Positions 1 through 5,855 of a stretch of DNA of 11,590 nt are shown here, piece by piece. The stretch is from Bacteroides sp. CAG:545 (GTDB lineage Bacteria > Bacteroidota > Bacteroidia > Bacteroidales > UBA932). Position numbers and translations under genes: made by a program. Numbering within the stretch: the stretch's first letter is position 1; every line of letters begins with the position of its first letter. The notes under the pieces are model-generated. The model was not told the origin of the DNA, ran no database searches, and saw nothing but the letters and a program-made list of their open reading frames with translations. Location of the stretch: assembly GCA_000432515.1 (NCBI GenBank), contig HF995990.1, positions 18,186 through 29,775 of the forward strand. Reading direction: 5' to 3'.

Positions 1-12
1 CTCCTTCTCCAC

Positions 13-1278
13 TCATTCCTGCAGGACTTTCTTCAATTCCCTTGTGGATACCTCTTCGCCCTGCTGGTTTTCAAGTCCTTCGGAGAAGAAATACTTGAGC
101 GGGAAAATACCGAAGTGTGTCTCTATGTATTTGCTGTTCACTACTCTGGATATGGTCGAAATGTCGAATCCTGTTTTTGCGGCAATGTCCTTGAGCACCA
201 TCGGCTTCAGGTTCGATTCATCCCCGTCCATGAAATAGTCGTGCTGGTAGTCCACGATGGCCTGCATCGTGCTGAACAATGTGTTGTGACGCTGTTTCAG
301 CGCTTCTACAAACCATTTGGCGGAGTCCATCTTCTGCTTCACGAAAGTGGCAGCCTCTTTCTTCTGGCGTTCGGAAGAATTGGCCGCATCCATGAGCAGG
401 TCTGCGTATTTCTTGTTTATACGTATTTCGGGCAGTGAAAATCTCGGCATTGTCAGAACAAGTTCACCGTTTTCGAGCGTGAGCACGAAGTCCGGCACGA
501 TCTGCTGGGCCTGGTCATTGTACGAATCGTCGATCTGTCCTCCCGGTGACGGGTTCAGCTTGACGATTTTGTTCATTGCCGCCTTCATCTCGTCCTGCGA
601 CAAGTCAAGCTTGCCCATTATTTTCTGGAAATGTTTGTTGGAGAATTCCTGGAAATAATCGGTGAGAATACGGATGGCGTTGACAGTGTCAGGAGTCCGC
701 TTCATGGCTTTCAACTGAATGAGGAGGCATTCCCGCAGGTCCCGGGCGCCGATTCCCGGCGGGTCGAACTGCTGTATGATGTGGAGCATGTCCAGCACTT
801 CTTCATCAGTGGTGGTGATGTTCATCCGGAACGCCAGGTCATCCACGATGCTGTCAATGTCCCTGCGCAGGTAGCCGTCATCATCCAGGCTGCCTATTAT
901 GAATGCCGCCACGTCGTGCTGGTGCTCGCTCAGGTTCCTGAATCCGAGCTGGTCCATAAGGCTCTGCGTGAAACTCTCCTTTACCGAAAAGGTGTTGTAC
1001 TGAGGTTTCTCGTCTTTTCCGTAATTGTTTACGTGCAGTTTGTATTCCGGAATGGAGTCGTCGTCTTTGATGTCGGACAATGACACCTCGCGCGGCTGCT
1101 CCTCTCCGTCCTCGTCCTTGGAGTCCGGGGCATCGTCGTCAAGCACAGGATTTTCTTCCAGTTCCTTACGGATTCTCTGCTCCAGTTCCTGGACCGGAAG
1201 CTCAATCAGCTTGATGGTCTGGATCTGCAGCGGGGAGAGTTTTTGCGTGAGTTTCTGAGTTAATTCCTGTTTCAGCAT
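13..1278 (-). CDS. rpoN: RNA polymerase sigma-54 factor, stopped before its RpoN box
   Basis: Sigma-54 directs core RNA polymerase to -24/-12 promoters that need AAA+ activators. Visible in order: the Gln/Leu-rich activator-interacting region I (about residues 14-46, with LQIQTIKLIELPVQELEQRI), an acidic linker (47-75), the core-binding domain (about 95-300, including QQFDPPGIGARDLRECLL and LNPSPGG), and the helix-turn-helix of the DNA-binding domain (about 360-405, KDIAAKTGFDISTISRVV, then FPLKYFFSEG). The frame stops at TGA (13-15) after residue 421. Family members run roughly 50-60 residues further and end with the ARRTVAKYRE-type RpoN box, which is absent here. The bases after the TGA stay in the expected frame and read VEKE, which resembles the normal family sequence. 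The start ATG is only 4 bases past the stop of the SPOR gene, so it is the last gene of a three-gene run. Whether the product is truncated, the TGA is an error, or it is read through cannot be settled here. Confidence 0.9.
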   Translation of the reverse strand: MLKQELTQKLTQKLSPLQIQTIKLIELPVQELEQRIRKELEENPVLDDDAPDSKDEDGEEQPREVSLSDIKDDDSIPEYKLHVNNYGKDEKPQYNTFSVKESFTQSLMDQLGFRNLSEHQHDVAAFIIGSLDDDGYLRRDIDSIVDDLAFRMNITTTDEEVLDMLHIIQQFDPPGIGARDLRECLLIQLKAMKRTPDTVNAIRILTDYFQEFSNKHFQKIMGKLDLSQDEMKAAMNKIVKLNPSPGGQIDDSYNDQAQQIVPDFVLTLENGELVLTMPRFSLPEIRINKKYADLLMDAANSSERQKKEAATFVKQKMDSAKWFVEALKQRHNTLFSTMQAIVDYQHDYFMDGDESNLKPMVLKDIAAKTGFDISTISRVVNSKYIETHFGIFPLKYFFSEGLENQQGEEVSTRELKKVLQE

Positions 1279-1282
1279 AACT

Positions 1283-1840
1283 TTACAAATATGCGGACGG
1301 TCTTCTGACGCTGACCGTATCTGTTACGTAATTGTGTTGTTTATCTATGGCCGGGTAGTTTATGTCTTCTTTGACTACAATGGCTGCCGGATATGTCGAT
1401 TTCACTCTCTGGAGGAATTCCATGGCTTCCGACTTCGTCCTGAAGTCTCCTGCCACTACCCTGAAGAATGGGTTCTGGTAACTTCTGTATGCAGGAGTGC
1501 CGGGATGTGCGGCTCTGAATGTCCTCATTACGCTTTCGGAAGCATTTCTTGCCGACTGGCTGTTGTCGAAGAAAATCCTTACCCTGTAGCCTGATATTTT
1601 CCTGGATGAATTGCCGGAAATATACTGCTTCATCGCATTGGTGATGGCCTGCGACTGGTGGATGCGGATATCTTCTTCACCGTAAGAATGCGCTGAAAGA
1701 ATGTTGAAAATGGATTTTCCGAGCAATGTGGAGTCCACGGCTGCTGCCGGACGATATACTATGGAGTCGGCATATTGTTCCTGGGCATTGGCCAGCAACG
1801 GGAGGAGCGCGACGATGATTGCTATTATTGTCTTTTTCAT
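1283..1840 (-). CDS. Exported SPOR-domain protein
   Basis: The protein has 185 residues if it starts at the MKKTIIA methionine. The start at 1852 (MERS before it) is possible but would add four residues to the signal peptide. MKKTIIAIIVALLPLLANA is a clear type I signal peptide with likely cleavage after ANA, so the product should be periplasmic. The C-terminal half (about residues 78-165) fits a SPOR domain: it opens GYRVRIFFDNSQSARNASE, ends DFRTKSEAMEFLQRVKSTYP followed by AIVVKEDI, and has the usual two repeats. SPOR domains bind septal peptidoglycan lacking stem peptides, so a cell-envelope or division role is inferred. There is no lipobox. It lies between the LEA14-like lipoprotein gene (stop at 1861) and rpoN (start at 1278), with very short gaps, and is probably cotranscribed with both. 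Confidence 0.85.
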   Translation of the reverse strand: MKKTIIAIIVALLPLLANAQEQYADSIVYRPAAAVDSTLLGKSIFNILSAHSYGEEDIRIHQSQAITNAMKQYISGNSSRKISGYRVRIFFDNSQSARNASESVMRTFRAAHPGTPAYRSYQNPFFRVVAGDFRTKSEAMEFLQRVKSTYPAAIVVKEDINYPAIDKQHNYVTDTVSVRRPSAYL

Positions 1841-1860
1841 TGACCTTTCCATTTAGATTG

Positions 1861-2316
1861 TCAGTCCATAAGCGAAGAAAGCGGAAGTCCCTTCCTCTTG
1901 ATGGTCTTGTGCAGCCCCTTTGCATATACCGTACCACTGATGTCCACGCTGTACGACTCTGCGTTGAGGTCCTTCAGCAGTCCAAGTGCGGAAATCAGTG
2001 AAACTCCCTGACACAGAGTGGCATTGCCCTTTATCTGATATACGTCGTCGGATTTCTTGTTCACGGTGAAGTCGTCTGCCGAAAAATCTATCATCGCCTG
2101 GCCCTTGTGGTAAACCACTCCCTGGACATTGCGTATCGTGAAGGAGAATGTCGGGTTGTGGATGCCGACGGCAAATACTCCGTTCATTCCGCGCAGTCCG
2201 ACAGGGGAGAGCGAGACAATGCTCGTGGACGTGATGCCTATCTCGTTGATCTTGCCGCAACTTGTCAGGCACAGAGTCAAGAGTGCCGTAAAAATTATCG
2301 CTAATCTGTTTTTCAT
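1861..2316 (-). CDS. LEA14-like lipoprotein
   Basis: A 151-residue protein with a lipoprotein signal: MKNRLAIIFTALLTLCLTSC, lipobox LTSC with Cys20 as the lipidated residue. The mature part alternates short beta-strand-like stretches around FAVGIHNPTFSFTIRNVQGV, then YHKGQAMIDF and ISGTVYAKGL. The pattern of a Asn-Pro after a strand (HNP) and GxxYxxG resembles the LEA14/LEA_2 beta-sandwich lipoproteins common in Bacteroidetes; this is recognition of pattern, not a search result. Function is unknown; the location is probably the outer membrane or periplasmic face. It is the first gene of the run leading to the SPOR protein and rpoN, 20 bases upstream of the MKK start of the next gene. An overlapping frame at 1853-2272 is rejected, because it has no signal peptide or family resemblance. 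Confidence 0.75.
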   Translation of the reverse strand: MKNRLAIIFTALLTLCLTSCGKINEIGITSTSIVSLSPVGLRGMNGVFAVGIHNPTFSFTIRNVQGVVYHKGQAMIDFSADDFTVNKKSDDVYQIKGNATLCQGVSLISALGLLKDLNAESYSVDISGTVYAKGLHKTIKRKGLPLSSLMD

Positions 2317-2341
2317 ATCTGTACTACTTCAAGTCAATTTA

Positions 2342-2349
2342 CAAAAATA
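2342..2349 (-). promoter_or_regulatory. -7 box for the LEA14-SPOR-rpoN operon
   Basis: On the minus strand this reads TATTTTTG, a perfect match to the Bacteroidetes TAnnTTTG box, 26 bases upstream of the lipoprotein ATG. The -33 region (CTGC, about 20 bases further up) is a weak match. It sits within about 15 bases of the divergent miaB -7 box, so the two promoters overlap and may compete. Confidence 0.5.
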
Positions 2350-2362
2350 ATGAAAAATGTCA

Positions 2363-2370
2363 TATCTTTG
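2363..2370 (+). promoter_or_regulatory. -7 box for miaB
   Basis: TATCTTTG matches TAnnTTTG. Transcription would begin near 2377, which lies downstream of the first in-frame ATG (2357) and upstream of the ATG at 2420. This supports 2420 as the true miaB start. No good -33 box is visible. Confidence 0.5.
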
Positions 2371-2419
2371 CAGTTCCGGAATCAGAAGTTGGTTCCGAAT
2401 CTGGTTTTTTATCACGTAT

Positions 2420-3790
2420 ATGGCTAACAAGAAAGTATATATCGAGACTTACGGCTGTCAGATGAATGTCAATGACACCGAGGTTATTTTCTCCATTCTC
2501 AAGAAGGCCGGCTATGACCGTACCGAGAATATGGACGAGGCTGACGTAATCATGGCCAACACATGTTCCGTCAGGGACAATGCGGAGCAGCGCATCTGGG
2601 GCAGGATCGACCAGTTCTACGGCCAGAAGCGTCAGCGTGAGGGGGTGCTGTCAGGTATAGTGGGATGTATGGCTGAGCGCCTGAAAGACAAGCTGTTGGA
2701 AAGCGGCAGGGTGGATTTCGTGGCAGGCCCGGACTCTTACAGGTCGCTTCCGATGTTGCTTTCCAGAATAGCTCCGGGAAGACCTCAGATCAATGTCGAG
2801 CTCTCCCGTGAAGAGACTTACGGGGATATCGAACCGGTCCGCATTGACAAGAACGGCGTGTCCGCGTTCATTTCGATAATGCGCGGATGCAACAATGTGT
2901 GCTCGTATTGCGTGGTGCCTTATACCCGTGGAGCCGAGCGCAGCCGTGACCCTCATACTATCGTGAGGGAGGCCTGCGATGTGTTCTCCAAGGGATACAA
3001 GGAGGTTACTCTTCTCGGTCAGAATGTGGATTCCTATCTGTGGAAAAATCTTGACGCTCCGGAAGAGAAGGTGGATTTCGCGGACCTGCTTTCGATGGTG
3101 GCGGAAATCAGTCCGGTTTTGCGTGTGAGGTTCTCCACATCGCATCCTAAAGATATCAGTGACAAGGTGATAGACACGATGGCAAGGTATGAGAACATCT
3201 GCCGCCATATCCATCTGCCAGTTCAGTCGGGAAGCAATGCGATGCTCGAGAAGATGCGTCGCCGCTATACCCGCGAGTGGTATCTCGAACGTGTCGGCAG
3301 GATTCGCAAGTCAATGCCGGACTGCGCCATAACCACCGACATCATAGCGGGCTTCTGCGGTGAAACTCTGCAGGACCACCAGGATACCCTCGACATCATG
3401 CGTGAGGTCGGATATGACTACGCATATATGTTCCAGTATTCTGAAAGGCCCGGTACATTGGCGGCAAGGAACTATCCGGACGATATTCCTCTGCAGGAAA
3501 AGACCAGGCGTCTGAATGAAATCATCGAACTGCAGAACGGACTCAGCCTCGAAAGCAACAGGCGTGATGTCGGCAAGAGGTTCAAAGTCTTGGTCGAAGG
3601 CACTTCCCGCCGCAGTCAGGAGGAACTTTGCGGAAGGACATCCATGAACAAGATGTGCGTGTTCCCTGCAAAGCTGGCTTCCGACAGTGTTCCTGCGGAT
3701 GGCGTCAATGTCCTGAAAATCGGTGACTACGTGGAGGTGGAAGTGCGCTCCTGCACATCAGCCACATTGATCTGCGACATCGTCAAGTAG
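2420..3790 (+). CDS. miaB: tRNA-2-methylthio-N6-dimethylallyladenosine synthase
   Basis: MiaB is a radical-SAM methylthiotransferase that converts i6A37 to ms2i6A37 in tRNAs reading UNN codons. The protein is 456 residues from MANKKVYIETYGCQMN. The N-terminal UPF0004 domain supplies the auxiliary cluster cysteines Cys13 (YGCQMN), Cys49 (NTCSVRDNAEQ) and Cys83 (VGCMAERL). The radical SAM motif CxxxCxxC is Cys157, Cys161 and Cys164 in RGCNNVCSYCVVPYTRG. A TRAM RNA-binding domain occupies about the last 65 residues. Length and all six cysteines are normal, so the enzyme should be active. The ATG at 2357 would add 21 unrelated residues and overlaps the promoter, so 2420 is preferred. The gene converges on radC with one base between the stop codons. 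Confidence 0.97.
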   Translation: MANKKVYIETYGCQMNVNDTEVIFSILKKAGYDRTENMDEADVIMANTCSVRDNAEQRIWGRIDQFYGQKRQREGVLSGIVGCMAERLKDKLLESGRVDFVAGPDSYRSLPMLLSRIAPGRPQINVELSREETYGDIEPVRIDKNGVSAFISIMRGCNNVCSYCVVPYTRGAERSRDPHTIVREACDVFSKGYKEVTLLGQNVDSYLWKNLDAPEEKVDFADLLSMVAEISPVLRVRFSTSHPKDISDKVIDTMARYENICRHIHLPVQSGSNAMLEKMRRRYTREWYLERVGRIRKSMPDCAITTDIIAGFCGETLQDHQDTLDIMREVGYDYAYMFQYSERPGTLAARNYPDDIPLQEKTRRLNEIIELQNGLSLESNRRDVGKRFKVLVEGTSRRSQEELCGRTSMNKMCVFPAKLASDSVPADGVNVLKIGDYVEVEVRSCTSATLICDIVK

Positions 3791-3791
3791 T

Positions 3792-4475
3792 TTAAACTTC
3801 GACAATCATCTCGTCAGAGAAACTGTAATAGCTGTCGTCGGATATCACGATGTGGTCCAGCATCGAGATTCCGAATGCAGTTGACGCGCTTTTCAACCGA
3901 GTCGTTTCCTTGATGTCTGCAGCGCTCGGCTGCGGATTGCCTGACGGATGGTTGTGGATGAGAATCAGTCCGTCCGCCTTCTTCTCGATCGCCTTTCTCA
4001 GAATGCTGTTCGGGTCCAATGTAGTGGATGTAAGTCCCCCGAAAGACAGTTTTTCCTTGGACAGGACGTAATTTGACCTGTTCAGGAAGATTATCCAGCA
4101 TTCCTCGTGGTCCAGTCCCTTCAGCAGCGGAATCATCATTTCGTATATCTGCCGCGAATGGGTTATGGCCGTGCGTGCCGCTCCTGAACTTTCCGCGCTG
4201 AATCGCCTGCCAAGTTCAAATGCGGCGCAGATGGTGGCCGCCTTGTCTTTTCCTATCCCGGTGAAACTCATCAGCTTGTCAGGTGACATTGATGCGAGTT
4301 CCGTAAGTCTTCCCGCAGCGCACAGCAGGTCGGTGCTTGTCTCCAATACATTCTTTCCCCTGTTGCCTGTCTTCAGCAGGATAGCAAGCAATTCCGTGTT
4401 GCCCAAAGCCTGGGCCCCCTTCGAAAGCAGCCGCTCTCTCGGCCGTTCTTCCGCATTGATTTCCTTCAACTTCAT
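3792..4475 (-). CDS. radC: RadC-family JAB/MPN-domain protein
   Basis: The protein is 227 residues from MKLKEINAEERPRERLL, a typical RadC opening. Two regions are visible: a helix-hairpin-helix part (about residues 25-95, SFTGIGKDKAATICAAFELG) and a C-terminal MPN/JAB metalloprotease-like domain (about 105-227). The JAMM motif is intact: HNHPSGNPQPSAAD, with His174, His176 and Asp187 as likely zinc ligands. The family is widespread; the old DNA-repair assignment is doubtful and the true function is unsettled. The frame is open upstream to 4547, but that extension runs through a terminator hairpin (4522-4560) and lacks family resemblance, so the start at 4475 is chosen. It is convergent with miaB. 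Confidence 0.93.
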   Translation of the reverse strand: MKLKEINAEERPRERLLSKGAQALGNTELLAILLKTGNRGKNVLETSTDLLCAAGRLTELASMSPDKLMSFTGIGKDKAATICAAFELGRRFSAESSGAARTAITHSRQIYEMMIPLLKGLDHEECWIIFLNRSNYVLSKEKLSFGGLTSTTLDPNSILRKAIEKKADGLILIHNHPSGNPQPSAADIKETTRLKSASTAFGISMLDHIVISDDSYYSFSDEMIVEV

Positions 4476-4499
4476 ATCGGTCCTATTTTTGTGCCGAGC

Positions 4500-4507
4500 C
4501 GAAGTTA
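4500..4507 (-). promoter_or_regulatory. Possible -7 box for radC
   Basis: The minus strand reads TAACTTCG, one mismatch from TAnnTTTG, 24 bases upstream of the chosen radC ATG and just downstream of the terminator of the preceding gene. No convincing -33 box is seen. Confidence 0.3.
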
Positions 4508-4521
4508 GATACTTATGAATG

Positions 4522-4560
4522 AAAAAAACAGCACCGTACTCCTTCACGATGCTGCTTTTT
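4522..4560 (-). terminator. Terminator between the HAD gene and radC
   Basis: A hairpin with arms CAGCA-C-CGT (4529-4537) and ACG-A-TGCTG (4546-4554): eight pairs with one C/A mismatch and an 8-base loop. On the minus strand it is followed by a run of seven T, and on the plus strand by six T, so it could work both ways. Its natural job is to end the HAD gene transcript before radC. Confidence 0.7.
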
Positions 4561-4644
4561 TACGTTTTTTAAATTTCTGACGCGAAATTTTTATGATTCT
4601 TAAATTTCTGCGTGACGTTTTCGTATTACCTACGTAATACTTTG
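4561..4644. repeat. AT-rich spacer with a direct repeat and a palindrome
   Basis: Between the HAD stop and the terminator lie two copies of TTAAATTTCTG (4569-4579 and 4600-4610), 31 bases apart, and a perfect inverted repeat GTATTAC-CTAC-GTAATAC (4623-4640) only five bases past the HAD gene's last codon. There is no T-run next to the palindrome, so it is not a standard terminator. It could be an mRNA 3' end structure or a protein site. Confidence 0.55.
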
Positions 4645-5535
4645 CTATGCTTTCTTCGCCTCAAGAATCAAGTCTCCGAGTTCGCGGATGTCTCTCACGA
4701 TCACATCCGGCGGGAAAAATTCCGGAGCCGGGTTCGTGCGGGCATCTTCGGCTACCTTGAGGGCAGTCTCTATGGTGGTCTCGCCTGAAAGTACGAGAAC
4801 GCCTACGGCACCGGCATTGTGCGCCATTGCCGTATCAGTGTAGATCCTGTCGCCGGTCATAATGATTTCCTCCGGTCTGATTCCGTGCTTGTGCATGATG
4901 CCTTCAAGCATTGTCGGGTCAGGTTTTCCCAATACGATATCCGGTTTCCTGCCTGTAGCGTGCTCGATGCATTTCTGAAGTGAACCGCAATCGACGAGGA
5001 CGGTAGGCTGGTCCGTAGGGCAGACTCTGTCCGGATTTGTGGCGATGTAAGGAATTCCCTGGCTTGCCCACCATGCGGCGCGGCAAAGTCTCGGATAGGT
5101 GAGAGTGGTGTCGAATGCCACGACAAGAACATCCGGTACGTCATTAGGGTCGTCGCTGCATTCCTCGAAGCCGGCTTTCTTGAACTGGCTGACCATCGAC
5201 GGGGTGCCGAGCATGAACAGCCTCTTGGCTTCAGGATGTTTTTCCTTTATATAGTCGATGGCGGCAAGAGATGTGGTGTACATGTTGCTCTCATCGGCTT
5301 TGATTCCCAATTTGTCGAGTTTCAGAAGATAGTCTGCCACTGATTTGGTCGGGTTGTTGGTCAGGAATGAATAGCTGATGCCGGCCTTGGTCATATCTTC
5401 CAGGAATCCAGGTGTGAACGGGAACAGTTTGCTTCCCATGTAGATGGTTCCGTCCATATCGAGTGCGATATGCTTGATTCTGGCCAGCTTTTCCTTAAGC
5501 TCCGGTGTGAGTTTTTTGTTGTAATTCGTGTCCAT
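4645..5535 (-). CDS. NagD-like HAD-IIA phosphatase
   Basis: A 296-residue cytoplasmic HAD hydrolase. Motif I is ALDMDGTIY (nucleophile Asp26, acid/base Asp28), motif II is FLTNNPTKS (Thr59), motif III includes Lys204 in VLGKPDPTML, and motif IV is MTGDRIYTDT (Asp229, Asp234). The long insert between motifs II and III (about residues 80-195) is a C2a cap, which places it in the NagD/4-nitrophenylphosphatase group. These enzymes dephosphorylate small phosphometabolites such as sugar phosphates, nucleotides or glycerol phosphate; the substrate cannot be told from sequence. All four motifs are intact. It has its own upstream gap after the tRNA-His terminator and a terminator downstream, so it is probably monocistronic. 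Confidence 0.9.
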   Translation of the reverse strand: MDTNYNKKLTPELKEKLARIKHIALDMDGTIYMGSKLFPFTPGFLEDMTKAGISYSFLTNNPTKSVADYLLKLDKLGIKADESNMYTTSLAAIDYIKEKHPEAKRLFMLGTPSMVSQFKKAGFEECSDDPNDVPDVLVVAFDTTLTYPRLCRAAWWASQGIPYIATNPDRVCPTDQPTVLVDCGSLQKCIEHATGRKPDIVLGKPDPTMLEGIMHKHGIRPEEIIMTGDRIYTDTAMAHNAGAVGVLVLSGETTIETALKVAEDARTNPAPEFFPPDVIVRDIRELGDLILEAKKA

Positions 5536-5584
5536 TATATGTAAATGTGTCTGTTCAAATTTCAGGTAAACTATCGTATAAACG

Positions 5585-5622
5585 AAAAAAGAGGCAAACT
5601 AACTGAGTTAAGTTGCCTCTTT
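5585..5622 (-). terminator. Terminator of the tRNA-His gene
   Basis: Arms AAAGAGGCAA (5588-5597) and TTGCCTCTTT (5613-5622) pair perfectly over ten bases, and an inner TAACT/AGTTA pairing lengthens the stem. On the minus strand the hairpin is followed by a T-run, directly downstream of the tRNA CCA end. Confidence 0.85.
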
Positions 5623-5623
5623 A

Positions 5624-5700
5624 TGGGGTGAACGGTGGGGCTCGAACCCACGACAACCAGAACCACAATCTGGCGCTCTACCAACTGAACTACGCTCACC
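5624..5700 (-). tRNA. tRNA-His (anticodon GTG)
   Basis: The minus strand folds as a full cloverleaf. The anticodon arm is CCAGA-TTGTGGT-TCTGG, giving anticodon GTG, and the T arm is GTGGG-TTCGAGC-CCCAC. The acceptor GTGAGCG pairs with CGTTCAC. An extra 5' G (position -1, base 5700) faces C73, the identity element of histidine tRNAs, and the 3' CCA is encoded. With G-1 the gene is 77 bases. It has its own promoter and terminator and supplies the tRNA for both His codons. Confidence 0.97.
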
Positions 5701-5709
5701 ATATTTAGG

Positions 5710-5718
5710 ATTGCAAAG
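5710..5718 (-). promoter_or_regulatory. -7 box of tRNA-His
   Basis: The minus strand contains TACCTTTG, fitting TAnnTTTG, about 10 bases upstream of the mature tRNA 5' end. A TTGG sequence about 18 bases further upstream is a possible -33 box. Confidence 0.6.
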
Positions 5719-5805
5719 GTAAGGATATTTTTTGAATTTCCAAGCTCGGAAACAAAATTTTTCCAAATTTTCTGTATCGTATGGGAAAAAGATATTTCCA
5801 TTTCT

Positions 5806-5813
5806 TATATTTG
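5806..5813 (+). promoter_or_regulatory. -7 box for the carboxyltransferase gene
   Basis: TATATTTG is a perfect TAnnTTTG match, 42 bases before the ATG at 5856. The upstream -33 region is weak. A short inverted repeat, GGAAA/TTTCC, lies just upstream of the -7 box and could be a regulator site. Confidence 0.55.
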
Positions 5814-5855
5814 CCATCTGGAAAAACGAAAGTTATAACGTAAAATAATAGTATA

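Noticed and set aside
13..1278. A reassigned genetic code with TGA as sense
   Set aside because: Other genes in the window end at TGA at sensible family lengths (LEA14-like lipoprotein at 1861-1863, META lipoprotein at 11021-11023).
1853..2272. A second long minus-strand frame over the LEA14-like lipoprotein gene
   Set aside because: It lacks a signal peptide and family resemblance and is rich in Arg, His and Cys as out-of-frame translations are; the frame 1861-2316 has a clean lipoprotein signal.
2357..2419. A 21-residue N-terminal extension of MiaB
   Set aside because: It is not like the family and overlaps the -7 box; MiaB proteins start close to the KKVYIETYGCQMN motif.
4476..4547. A 24-residue N-terminal extension of RadC
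   Set aside because: It is read through the terminator hairpin at 4522-4560, and the family start MKLKEI is at 4475.
4623..4640. The palindrome after the HAD gene as its terminator
   Set aside because: No T-run follows on the minus strand; the hairpin at 4522-4560 is a much better terminator.
5571..5817. Small minus-strand frames over the tRNA-His gene
   Set aside because: They are translations through the tRNA and its terminator.
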